A stretch of DNA of 10,308 nucleotides from Bdellovibrionota bacterium (GCA_030836365.1 JAURQB010000207.1:1-10308); one strand, 5' to 3'; counted from the stretch's first letter, positions 1 through 6,299 are shown. A program made the numbers and translations. The notes: generated by a model from the letters alone, not told the origin.

Positions 1-126
1 AATGAACCAGTTGAAATCGCTTTTCAACAATCTAAGAATAAAAATTTTAATTTTATCGCTTCTATACTAGGGGAAATTGTTTCTAATTTTAATGATTATA
101 AGACCAAGCAGTGGTGGAATTTGTGA
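1..126 (+). CDS. 3' end of an unidentified protein gene (5' truncated by the window)
   Basis: An open frame runs from the first base to a TGA at 124-126 and encodes 41 residues ending in YKTKQWWNL. The next gene follows on the same strand after a 24-base gap, so the two may be co-transcribed. The stretch FQQSKNKNFNFIASILGEI is loosely reminiscent of the helical C-terminus of DnaD-like replication proteins, where an FNY-I-IL pattern occurs, but this is too short to assign. That it is coding is inferred from the unbroken frame and the plausible composition (aromatic-rich end, mixed charges). The rest of the gene lies outside the window. Confidence 0.55.
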   Translation, partial: NEPVEIAFQQSKNKNFNFIASILGEIVSNFNDYKTKQWWNL

Positions 127-150
127 TATTCTAGTTTTAAAGGATAAAAA

Positions 151-1119
151 ATGAAAAAATCGTTGTTCGCTTTAGTTTTTATCTTGCCCCTAGTGATAGA
201 TGCCTCAGAGCAAATTGGTGACGATTGTCGACTTAATCTTTCTTGGGGGCATGGCGGTGCAGGAAATGTATACGAGAGGCATGCTAAATTAAAAGTCAAA
301 GGCCGAAGTATTTTTCAAGGCTGTGGCGTGGGTGGAAGTGGATCCATAGACTATCAGGTATGGCAAACAGGATATAATGGTGACTGGATGGGAGAAGCAT
401 CTCTTATTGATAATGGTGGTTTTAATCCAGTGATGAGTCTAAAATCGAGATCCACCCTCGACAAATATTCAAAAGTTAATGATAAAAAATCCTTAAAGTC
501 AGCAGAGAAAATTTATGTTCAAACAGAAAAAGAATGGGCGCATGTCCTGGCCGGCCATGCAAAAGTAGATGAAGATGAGCTCATTGATGGTGTTATTTCT
601 GTAGGGTATGCAAGGCTTACGCAGTACCACTGGGCTTCTCTTGTTAAAGAAGCTGATAAACTTATTAAAAATAAGACTTGCTCTAAGGTCAGTATTAACT
701 TTATTTGTCATGATGAAAAATACTCTTATGTTAATGATATGGGAGTTACAATTGATGAAGCAGACCTTGATGATCAAGTTTATTCTGATCGTATCATGCA
801 AGCAGAGTTTAAACATATGAGTGTTGACCATGCTCTGTTGGTTGATTCTTCTGGCAATAATATTGTTTTTAAAAATAAAGCGTGCTTAAACTCACCAACG
901 GTGCAAATTGATACGGTTCCAAGAAAATGTGGAGAATCACATGTTGTTGATGCAGGCACAATTGAGCAATATAAAGCAGGAGAGTGTGGTGAATTCTTAA
1001 ATAAAGTAACCACTCAGTATAAAAGAACAAGAAAACTTGCCGGCAGAGCAGATATTTTCTCACCTGAAAGAGCACCGGCCGACAGCGACTCTCAATCGAC
1101 ACATTCCTTGTCAGAATAA
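151..1119 (+). CDS. Secreted protein of unknown function with signal peptide
   Basis: This 322-residue protein is not recognised. The ATG at 151 is preceded by AAAGGA at 139-144 with six-base spacing. Residues 1-18 form a typical signal peptide: MKK, a hydrophobic core (LFALVFILPLVI), and a likely cut after A18 (IDA-SEQ), so it should be exported by Sec to the periplasm or beyond. The mature part begins with a Gly-rich segment (SWGHGGAGN, GCGVGGSGS) and has seven cysteines (C26, C58, C177, C186, C245, C260, C279). C177/C186 and C245/C260 are close enough for local disulfides. The last 20 or so residues are a Ser/Asp-rich, probably disordered tail. No catalytic motif or membrane anchor is visible. 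It is convergent with the lipoprotein gene to its right. A lineage-specific envelope or secreted protein is the most that can be said. Confidence 0.85.
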   Translation: MKKSLFALVFILPLVIDASEQIGDDCRLNLSWGHGGAGNVYERHAKLKVKGRSIFQGCGVGGSGSIDYQVWQTGYNGDWMGEASLIDNGGFNPVMSLKSRSTLDKYSKVNDKKSLKSAEKIYVQTEKEWAHVLAGHAKVDEDELIDGVISVGYARLTQYHWASLVKEADKLIKNKTCSKVSINFICHDEKYSYVNDMGVTIDEADLDDQVYSDRIMQAEFKHMSVDHALLVDSSGNNIVFKNKACLNSPTVQIDTVPRKCGESHVVDAGTIEQYKAGECGEFLNKVTTQYKRTRKLAGRADIFSPERAPADSDSQSTHSLSE

Positions 1120-1140
1120 CGCTATAGGATTCTAATTTTA

Positions 1141-1163
1141 ATATCGTTAAACCTAACGAGTAT
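1141..1163. terminator. Possible bidirectional terminator hairpin between convergent genes
   Basis: In the 65-base gap between the convergent stops, TCGTTA (1144-1149) and TAACGA (1154-1159) pair around an AACC loop. With G1160 bulged, the outer ATA/TAT bases extend the stem to nine pairs. The flanks are AT-rich but there is no clean U-tract on either side (ATTTTCC from 1171 on the + side, TAAAATT on the minus side). Its position suits a terminator for both genes; its composition makes it weak. Confidence 0.35.
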
Positions 1164-1184
1164 CACTTAGATTTTCCTTATTTA

Positions 1185-2522
1185 TTAAATGATCAGATAT
1201 TCCGCACCATAAAATTCAAAACTGAGTTCCTGATCTTCCGCTTTTGGCCCAACAGCTTTAATTTTAAAATCAATGACTCTCAACGGAGTGTTGATATAGT
1301 CTGTAATGTCAATTTCGATGAGTCCATTTTCGTCGAAGTCAAAGCTAATAGTCTCATCTATACCTGGAAGGTAAATTTTAGTGGAGTTGTCTTGATGATT
1401 TTGAGATTTTATGATCAATTTTATTACTTGCTGGTAAGTGGAAAATAAATGGTTAAACTCAATAGTGGCATGACCTCGACCTCGAGAATTTGTTTTCTCA
1501 ATACTAAGTTTGCTATCAATTAAATTTACTGAAAGTTCAAATTCATTTTGAATGAGTTCAACTTCGGTTGTTTCTTCTTGTGCTTCTTGTTTTGGAACTT
1601 CTTCAACGTCAAATTCTTCAACTTCTTCTACATGTTCTAAAATTTCTTCTGGACCCTGAATCTCATCCATAAGCTCGATCTCACTTGTGTCAACGCTCGC
1701 TAGATAATTCATCTCTTCTTTTCTGATTTCTGATGTATTATCTTTTATATAAAAGGTCGCCGTTTCTCCGTTAATTTCACGTCTTGCTTGTTCATCATCA
1801 TTAGCAATCAAGAAATGGTTAAATTCAATTTCTTGGGTTTTTCCATTACACCCTTTGCCTGAAAACAAGACCAATTCCCCCACCGTTGGTAGATCTGTAT
1901 CTTCTTGAAGATGAAAAGGAGTTATTATATCAGCGACGCCATTATTAACTTGATAGCAATTACTCGTATAATAAACATTGGCCGAATCTGTATTCGGATT
2001 TCTTGTCGATGATTGAGATACTTTCAACAATCTAAATTGAAAACTTTTCGTTTTGCCATTTCCACAACTTTCTTCATCTTCAACATTTGCACAAAAATGA
2101 AAAACGCCATGATTAATTGCTGTTGAGGAGATGGGGGCCCTCCTACATTGCGACTTACTAAAATCGAGAGCGATTTTTTGAGTTTCTTGGTTTAGTTCGG
2201 TATTAGTTGTAGTGCAATGTTCCTCGTTATCAATAAACATACGGCCAAAAAATAACCATTTCCCTTGATCGAGATCTTTGGAAAAAGTTAATTTACTTGG
2301 ATCAATTGATTCAATCCATTGCATGCCCTGTCCATTTTCATCTTCTTTGATTCCACCAACGATAATGTGGTTGGCGTTTGTCATGAGGTTATTTATTCCA
2401 TAGCTAGATAACTTAATACTGGTTTCTGTCGGAGCACTATGCTGGGCGCAGCTAATGAGAAACATCAATACCGAAGCACTTAGTGCTCTCAATATAATTG
2501 TTTTATTCATTAATGCGTTCAC
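1185..2522 (-). CDS. Putative outer-membrane lipoprotein with Glu-rich linker, function unknown
   Basis: From a GTG at 2522 this encodes 445 residues. The N-terminus has a short basic region, a hydrophobic core and the lipobox LISC, followed by Ala, so a lipoprotein processed by signal peptidase II and probably sent to the outer membrane is expected. Three starts compete: TTG 2525 is one base from the GGAGG at 2531-2527, GTG 2522 is four bases away, and ATG 2510 is sixteen away. GTG fits spacing best; ATG would still give a complete lipoprotein signal. Residues of about 30-270 form a region with six further cysteines, possibly disulfide-bonded. Residues of about 287-330 are a Glu/Val-rich linker (EEVEEFDVEEV), and residues 331-445 look like a beta-rich C-terminal domain. 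No family or enzyme motif is recognised. Its leader carries unusual structure, described separately. Confidence 0.82.
   Translation of the reverse strand: MNALMNKTIILRALSASVLMFLISCAQHSAPTETSIKLSSYGINNLMTNANHIIVGGIKEDENGQGMQWIESIDPSKLTFSKDLDQGKWLFFGRMFIDNEEHCTTTNTELNQETQKIALDFSKSQCRRAPISSTAINHGVFHFCANVEDEESCGNGKTKSFQFRLLKVSQSSTRNPNTDSANVYYTSNCYQVNNGVADIITPFHLQEDTDLPTVGELVLFSGKGCNGKTQEIEFNHFLIANDDEQARREINGETATFYIKDNTSEIRKEEMNYLASVDTSEIELMDEIQGPEEILEHVEEVEEFDVEEVPKQEAQEETTEVELIQNEFELSVNLIDSKLSIEKTNSRGRGHATIEFNHLFSTYQQVIKLIIKSQNHQDNSTKIYLPGIDETISFDFDENGLIEIDITDYINTPLRVIDFKIKAVGPKAEDQELSFEFYGAEYLII
1561..1650. repeat. TTC-rich low-complexity tract inside the lipoprotein gene
   Basis: On the + strand CTTC/TTCTTC units recur irregularly here, with repeated copies of AACTTCTTC. 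On the coding (minus) strand this is a GAA/GAG-rich tract giving a poly-acidic linker of about thirty residues, rich in Glu, Val and Gln. It separates two better-structured parts of the protein. Such tracts can change length by slippage, but the units here are imperfect. Confidence 0.5.
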
Positions 2523-2525
2523 CAA

Positions 2526-2580
2526 ACCTCCATTTATATGACTTCATATAAATTTACTCCTGAAACGGGAGAAAAGAGGT
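2526..2580 (-). promoter_or_regulatory. Structured leader burying the ribosome binding site of the lipoprotein gene
   Basis: Read on the minus strand, this stretch can fold as three nested stems. The outer stem pairs ACCTC (2580-2576) with GAGGT (2530-2526), which is the Shine-Dalgarno sequence. Inside it, CTCC (2571-2568) pairs with GGAG (2560-2557). Next to that, ATTTATATGA (2553-2544) pairs perfectly with TCATATAAAT (2541-2532) around a two-base AG turn. The last stem ends directly at the GGAGG. This is a three-way junction in which translation would be off when P1 is closed. The 10-base arms could instead be a DNA operator. The pairing is seen in the sequence; regulation is inferred. It matches no riboswitch class known to me. 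Confidence 0.4.
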
Positions 2581-2681
2581 AAGTTATTGAAAATCCGTTG
2601 TTTTGATTTGAGGTTTATTGCGAAAATGCCATTAAAAGCCGGCAATTAGGGAACTAACTCATTGAAGTTTTGTTAGAGATA

Positions 2682-2695
2682 TTGATTTAAATCAA
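2682..2695. promoter_or_regulatory. FNR/CRP-family operator (perfect TTGAT-N4-ATCAA palindrome)
   Basis: The sequence TTGATTTAAATCAA is an exact match to the FNR/ANR consensus TTGAT-N4-ATCAA and is fully palindromic. It lies in the gap between two minus-strand genes, about 160 bases upstream of the lipoprotein start and 44 bases past the stop of the SRPBCC-like gene, so the lipoprotein gene is the only obvious target. A TTTAAT -10-like hexamer at 2636-2631 would put the site near -64, close to but not exactly at a class I activator position. Which CRP/FNR-type protein binds, and whether it senses oxygen, cannot be told. Confidence 0.45.
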
Positions 2696-2738
2696 GTTTT
2701 CGTTTGGTTTATTAGACCTTAGGGGCACCTAATGTTGA

Positions 2739-3212
2739 TTACTTAAAAAAGTAAATGAGCTTTAATGACCAACCAAATTGACGCCAAAAAAATGCGCTCA
2801 TTAAATGCCATGGATAATAAAACCAATTAGCTACTTGTACCGAAAATTTAAGTTGAATACTGCGCTCTTTTTTAAAAAATTCCAAACGCACAGGACGAAC
2901 GAGACGAAAGCTCAGGGCGTAGCTGCCATAGCTATATTTTAAATCCCGGTAGTGTTCGTTGACGTCACCAATTACTCCATGTGCACTGAGTAGCGGCCCA
3001 TGATGAATATTAAGCTCCCCTGGTTCAAAATATCCAGTCTCTTTGCCTGATTCAAACTCAACTTGATAAGGCGGAAGTTGCCCTTTGGTAAAAGTTTCTC
3101 TTTTTTGAAGGTTGTCCCAAATATGATCCGTGGCGGTTTTAGAAAATTTCCATGACAGTGAAAATTCATGAAGCTTCATTTTTCTTGGTAGGGGAAAGTT
3201 TAGTACATCCAT
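2739..3212 (-). CDS. Hypothetical 157-residue protein, possibly SRPBCC/START-like fold
   Basis: The ATG at 3212 has an excellent AGGAG with seven-base spacing, so the start is firm although another Met follows at residue 12. There is no signal peptide, so it is probably cytoplasmic or membrane-associated. The layout resembles the SRPBCC/polyketide-cyclase-like fold: an N-terminal strand (KLHEFSLSWKF), a helix with IWDNLQKRETFTKGQLPPYQVEF, central strands around SYALSFRLVRPVRLEFF and LKFSVQVANWFYYP, then a hydrophobic C-terminal helix (LMSAFFWRQFGWSLKLIYF). The assignment rests on pattern only and no ligand can be named. The tail is rich in Trp, Phe and Tyr. It is divergent from queA, with 114 bases between start codons, and may share a control region with it. 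Confidence 0.75.
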   Translation of the reverse strand: MDVLNFPLPRKMKLHEFSLSWKFSKTATDHIWDNLQKRETFTKGQLPPYQVEFESGKETGYFEPGELNIHHGPLLSAHGVIGDVNEHYRDLKYSYGSYALSFRLVRPVRLEFFKKERSIQLKFSVQVANWFYYPWHLMSAFFWRQFGWSLKLIYFFK

Positions 3213-3249
3213 TTGTCATCTCCTCTCTCCTAGGTTACCTGGTTTGATT

Positions 3250-3258
3250 TGATATAAG
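3250..3258 (+). promoter_or_regulatory. Extended -10 promoter candidate for queA
   Basis: TGA followed by TATAAG (3253-3258) matches the extended -10 form TGnTATAAT at all but the last base. No good -35 is seen at the usual distance, which an extended -10 can tolerate. Transcription would start near 3265 and give a leader of about 60 bases. The complementary strand reads CTTATATCA, so a weak divergent promoter for the minus-strand gene could overlap it. Confidence 0.4.
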
Positions 3259-3292
3259 TAGAGGAATCTTCTTCATAAAGCTCATCAAGTAT

Positions 3293-3321
3293 TTGACATC
3301 ACCCATGGGCTGTCTTATCTG
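3293..3321 (+). promoter_or_regulatory. Sigma70-like promoter candidate directly abutting the queA start
   Basis: A perfect -35 TTGACA (3293-3298) is followed after 17 bases by TATCTG (3316-3321), a poor -10. The spacer contains the palindrome CCCATGGG (3302-3309), itself flanked by GACA and TGTC. If this promoter is used, transcription would begin at or within a base or two of the queA ATG, giving a leaderless mRNA. The extended -10 candidate further upstream is the alternative. Confidence 0.35.
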
Positions 3322-3326
3322 AGCTT

Positions 3327-4394
3327 ATGGATAAAAAAGACCTATTAAAATCAAGTTATCATTATGAGCTTCCTGAAGAACTCATTGCCACCAGGCCGAC
3401 CGAAAATCGAGATGAGTCTCGTTTACTTTTTTATGATCACCCAAGTAAAGCTCATCAAGATTTGGTCTTTAACCAGATTGTCGACTTGATCCCCGAAGGG
3501 GCCTTACTCGTGGCCAATCGCTCGAAGGTTTTTCCCTGCCGCTTGTTTGCCAAAAAATCGACAGGCGCCAAAGCTGAAATTTTCTTTTTATCCGTTTCTC
3601 CAGACAATCGAGATTCTTACCCGTGCATGATTAAATCGAGCTCAAAAAAAAATATCGGCGATACCTTTTTATTTGAAGAGCTGGTGCTTTGTCTTTCCCA
3701 AAAAAATGAAGATGGCACTTTTCAAGTTACTATTCAAAATGATCTCGGCAGCACTCTTGAAGAATTTCTTTACGCCAAAGGAAGTATTCCGATTCCTCCG
3801 TATATTCGCGGCGGCGTGAGTGATGATGAAGATAAAATTCGCTACCAAACAGTATTTGCCAAAGAGACGGGGAGTGTGGCCGCACCCACTGCGGGTTTGC
3901 ATTTTACGGAAGAAATATTTGAGAAGCTTCGCGCCCGCGGCGTGGGCCAGGCGTTTGTTACGTTGCATGTAGGTCTTGGAACATTCGCTCCTGTGAAAGT
4001 GGATGATTTAAGTGATCATCAAATGCATACAGAAAATTATTTTATCGACGAAGCGAATACGAAGTTAATTCAGGAAGCCTATCAATCAGGTCGTCCGATC
4101 ATCGCTGTGGGAACAACAACTCTTCGCGCACTAGAGTCAAGCTTTTCAAAGCTCTCTGTCGGAGCGTTCACTCCAAATAATATGCTGGAGACCAGTATCT
4201 TTCTGCATCCGGGCGTCAATGTTCGATCTATTTCTGGTTTAATTACTAATTTTCACCTACCCGAGTCCACGCTTTTAATGCTTGTGAGTGCCTTAATTGG
4301 GCGCCAGAAAGTGTTGGAATTATACGAGCACGCGGTTAAAAATCAGTACCGTTTTTTTAGTTATGGGGACGCGAACCTTATCTTGTTGTCATAA
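3327..4394 (+). CDS. queA: S-adenosylmethionine:tRNA ribosyltransferase-isomerase QueA
   Basis: QueA transfers and isomerises the ribosyl group of S-adenosylmethionine onto 7-aminomethyl-7-deazaguanine at tRNA position 34, making epoxyqueuosine in the cytoplasm. All family blocks are present over 355 residues, a normal length: ATRPTENRDESRLL (21-34), VANRSKVFPCRL (62-73), IPIPPYIRG (154-162), YQTVFAKETGSVAAPTAGLHFT (173-194), VTLHVGLGTFAPV (211-223), AVGTTTLRALES (260-271), LITNFHLPESTLLMLVSALIG (305-325) and YRFFSYGDANLI (341-352). The usual GDAM has Asn in place of Met. The start is fixed: an in-frame TGA lies at 3294, no other start codon occurs between, and yet there is no real Shine-Dalgarno sequence, only GAG three bases before the ATG. 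The next gene, tgt, acts earlier in the same pathway. Confidence 0.97.
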   Translation: MDKKDLLKSSYHYELPEELIATRPTENRDESRLLFYDHPSKAHQDLVFNQIVDLIPEGALLVANRSKVFPCRLFAKKSTGAKAEIFFLSVSPDNRDSYPCMIKSSSKKNIGDTFLFEELVLCLSQKNEDGTFQVTIQNDLGSTLEEFLYAKGSIPIPPYIRGGVSDDEDKIRYQTVFAKETGSVAAPTAGLHFTEEIFEKLRARGVGQAFVTLHVGLGTFAPVKVDDLSDHQMHTENYFIDEANTKLIQEAYQSGRPIIAVGTTTLRALESSFSKLSVGAFTPNNMLETSIFLHPGVNVRSISGLITNFHLPESTLLMLVSALIGRQKVLELYEHAVKNQYRFFSYGDANLILLS

Positions 4395-4423
4395 AGAGCA
4401 AAATTTACATTTTTAAGTGTCAG

Positions 4424-4453
4424 ATAGCGCGTGTTCATGTATCACGGCGCTAT
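4424..4453 (+). promoter_or_regulatory. GC-rich hairpin enclosing the tgt start region
   Basis: ATAGCGC (4424-4430) pairs with GCGCTAT (4447-4453). The stem continues as GTG (4431-4433) with CAC (4443-4445), with G4446 bulged, for ten pairs in all. The loop is TTCATGTAT (4434-4442). The AT of the favoured tgt ATG (4452) is in the stem base, GTG 4431 is in the 5' arm, and ATG 4437 is in the loop. No Shine-Dalgarno sequence is visible before any of these. The pairing is seen directly; translational control is inferred. Confidence 0.45.
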
Positions 4454-5567
4454 GGAATTTTTTAACGTCGAACACACTGATGGCAAGGCCCGCGCAGGAG
4501 TCTTGAAAACCGCTCATTCAACCATTCAGACGCCGGTTTTTATGCCAGTGGGAACTCGCGGTTCGGTGAAGTCTCTATCCCAACATGATCTGGATGAATT
4601 AGCGCCTGAGATTATACTTGGAAATACGTATCACCTTTATTTACGTCCAGGGCATGAGTTGATTGAAAAAGTCGGCGATGGCCTTCATGGTTTCATGAGC
4701 TGGAATAAATCAATTCTAACCGACTCTGGTGGATTTCAAGTTTTTAGCCTAAGTGGTCTCAATAAAATTATGGAAGAAGGGGTGCGCTTTCAGTCACACC
4801 TGGATGGCAGCTATCACCTCATTGGCCCGGAGAAATCCATGGAAATCCAGCGCGCCTTAGGTTCCGATATTGTGATGGCCTTTGATGATTGTCCGGCACT
4901 TCCCAATACCACGGAAAAAATTAGAGATGCGCTTGAGCGAACCATTCGTTGGGCAAAACGCTGTAAAGATTATGAATTAAAACCTCATCAAAACCTCTTT
5001 GGGATTGTTCAAGGGGGATTAGATCTTTCTCTTCGAGTTGAGTGCCTAGAGCGACTTGATGAAATTGGCTTTCCGGGAATGGCCATTGGTGGCCTTTCTG
5101 TCGGTGAGAAAAATGACGAGATGGTGGAGCTTCTCACCAATTTCACGCCTAAAATGCCGGCCCATAAACCGCGCTATTTGATGGGTGTAGGAACGCCGCT
5201 TGATATTTTAAACGCCGTAAAAACCGGCGTGGATATGTTTGATTGCGTTTTGCCGACTCGAAATGCAAGAAATGGCCAGGTGATTACTAGTCGCGGCCCT
5301 TTAAATATAAAAAATCAGCAATTTAAAGAAGATCAAGGCCCACTTGACCCCGATTGTAGCTGTAAGGTTTGTAAGAGATATTCTAGAAGTTATATGCGCC
5401 ACCTTTACACGGTTGGCGAGTATTTGGCCGGACAAGCAATTACTTACCATAATATTCATTTCTATTTGAACATGATGCGAGAAGTAAGGGCCGCAATTCT
5501 TTCAAACAAGTTTGACGAGTATTACGAAAACTTTTATAAATCCTATAAATTAGGTTGGAAACAATAA
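4452..5567 (+). CDS. tgt: tRNA-guanine transglycosylase Tgt
   Basis: Tgt exchanges guanine 34 of GUN-anticodon tRNAs for preQ1 in bacteria; QueA then modifies it further. From ATG 4452 the protein has 371 residues. The frame also opens at GTG 4431 and ATG 4437, but 4452 gives MEFFNVEHTDGKARAG, the usual N-terminus, and makes key residues coincide with E. coli numbering as I recall it: nucleophile Asp264 in FDCVLPTR, and zinc ligands Cys302, Cys304, Cys307 (CSCKVC) and His333 (YHNIHF). The other active-site Asp is D91 in LTDSGGFQVFSL. VQGG (186-189) and GGLSVGE (213-219) are also family motifs. It appears complete. It lies 57 bases after queA on the same strand and 27 bases before yajC, which fits one operon. 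There is no clear ribosome binding site. Confidence 0.96.
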   Translation: MEFFNVEHTDGKARAGVLKTAHSTIQTPVFMPVGTRGSVKSLSQHDLDELAPEIILGNTYHLYLRPGHELIEKVGDGLHGFMSWNKSILTDSGGFQVFSLSGLNKIMEEGVRFQSHLDGSYHLIGPEKSMEIQRALGSDIVMAFDDCPALPNTTEKIRDALERTIRWAKRCKDYELKPHQNLFGIVQGGLDLSLRVECLERLDEIGFPGMAIGGLSVGEKNDEMVELLTNFTPKMPAHKPRYLMGVGTPLDILNAVKTGVDMFDCVLPTRNARNGQVITSRGPLNIKNQQFKEDQGPLDPDCSCKVCKRYSRSYMRHLYTVGEYLAGQAITYHNIHFYLNMMREVRAAILSNKFDEYYENFYKSYKLGWKQ

Positions 5568-5594
5568 CCAATCAATCAACTCATGGAGATTAAT

Positions 5595-5939
5595 ATGTTA
5601 GATTTAATTTTATCTTCTGCAAACGCTCAAGCTGCTGCGGCAAATCCAGCGATGCAACAAAACCCAGTTATGCAATTCTTACCGTTCATTCTTGTTTTCG
5701 GTATTTTCTATTTCTTAATGATCAAGCCACAAAAGAAAAAATTAGAGCAAGAGCAAACAATGCTTAAGGCTTTAACAAAAGGCGATGAAGTATACACAAA
5801 AACAGGGTTACTTGGGACAATCGTTGGGATGACGGAAAAAATTGTTACCTTAGAAGTTGCTTCTGGTGTTAAACTTAAAGTTGTTAGAAGCCAGGTTGCT
5901 GGTAAGTCAACTGGTCTGTTTGAAACAGAATCTAAATAA
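5595..5939 (+). CDS. yajC: Sec translocon accessory subunit YajC
   Basis: YajC is a small inner-membrane protein that associates with SecDF at the SecYEG channel. The 114-residue product has a short N-terminal stretch, one membrane helix (about residues 26-44, ending FLMIKPQKKK) and a cytoplasmic domain with the family signature GDEVYTKTGLLGTIVGM. The frame also has an ATG at 5583, but GGAG (5585-5588) overlaps it and sits six bases before the ATG at 5595, so 5595 is the start. It is followed by tatA after nine bases and stands ahead of secD and secF, its usual partners. Confidence 0.93.
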   Translation: MLDLILSSANAQAAAANPAMQQNPVMQFLPFILVFGIFYFLMIKPQKKKLEQEQTMLKALTKGDEVYTKTGLLGTIVGMTEKIVTLEVASGVKLKVVRSQVAGKSTGLFETESK

Positions 5940-5948
5940 GGAAGTTAT

Positions 5949-6224
5949 ATGTTTGGTCTTGGGGCAGGTGAAATATTAGTTATTGGCGTTATTGCGTTAA
6001 TCTTTATCGGCCCCAAGAAACTTCCTGAGCTCGCTCGAGGCTTAGGCCGAGGAATCAAAGAATTTCAAAAGGCAAAAAATGATTTGCTTGATGAAGTAAA
6101 TAATGATGAGTTTACCGAAGAGCAAAAAAAGATCGAAGAAGAAATCAAAAAAAACCATGACGCATCAGTTGCTAGCGCGGAGAAAAAGGCTGCTGAAAAA
6201 TCAAGTCCTGAATCTGAAGCTTAG
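5949..6224 (+). CDS. tatA: Twin-arginine translocase subunit TatA (TatA/E family)
   Basis: TatA oligomerises in the inner membrane to let folded proteins with twin-arginine signals through. The 91-residue protein shows the family layout: MFGLGAGE start with the polar residue at position 8, one short membrane helix (about 8-21, ILVIGVIALIFI), the hinge GPKKLPELAR (22-31), an amphipathic helix (GLGRGIKEFQKAK) and a highly charged Lys/Glu tail of about 45 residues. AAGGAAG provides the ribosome binding site. Glu8 also occurs in TatB, but the short length and GLGRGIKEF favour TatA. No tatB or tatC is in the window. Its place between yajC and secD ties Tat pore supply to the Sec accessory operon. 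Confidence 0.92.
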   Translation: MFGLGAGEILVIGVIALIFIGPKKLPELARGLGRGIKEFQKAKNDLLDEVNNDEFTEEQKKIEEEIKKNHDASVASAEKKAAEKSSPESEA

Positions 6225-6270
6225 GTTCATTCTCAATCCTTTCCCAATCTCACATTAAAATTTTATGTTC

Positions 6271-6299
6271 TTGCCTTAATTAATTAGGCCATCTATAAT
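6271..6299 (+). promoter_or_regulatory. Sigma70-type promoter for secD-secF
   Basis: TTGCCT (6271-6276, four of six -35 bases) and a perfect TATAAT (6294-6299) are separated by 17 bases. Transcription would start near 6306, about 65 bases before secD. GCCT (6273-6276) and AGGC (6286-6289) form a short inverted repeat over the -35 and spacer, with the sequence TTAATTAATTA between and across them. The 146-base gap is far longer than others in this gene row, which supports a separate start here. Confidence 0.6.

Noticed and set aside
77..102. TATAAG at 97-102 with TTGTTT at 77-82 as a promoter for the secreted protein gene.
   Set aside because: The spacing is only 14 bases, the TG is one base out of register for an extended -10, and the site lies inside the preceding coding frame.
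499..831. A 110-residue minus-strand open frame inside the secreted protein gene.
   Set aside because: It lies antisense to a gene with a good ribosome site and signal peptide; its sequence is low-quality coding with no recognisable features. The same holds for the other antisense frames within queA and secD.
1570..1650. The CTTC-rich tract as a CRISPR or tandem-repeat array.
   Set aside because: Units are irregular, there are no spacers of constant length, and the tract is explained by acidic codons of the lipoprotein linker.
2719..2732. TTAGG-GGCA-CCTAA hairpin just past the SRPBCC-like gene as a terminator.
   Set aside because: The stem is only five pairs and no U-tract follows in the minus direction.
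3213..3326. A preQ1 riboswitch ahead of queA-tgt.
   Set aside because: No preQ1 class I pattern (G-rich stem with a C-rich loop and A-rich tail near the start) can be traced here or before tgt, and these enzymes act after preQ1 rather than making it.
6273..6289. GCCT/AGGC inverted repeat after tatA as a terminator.
   Set aside because: Only four pairs enclose an AT-rich loop, no U-run follows, and it overlaps a better promoter match.
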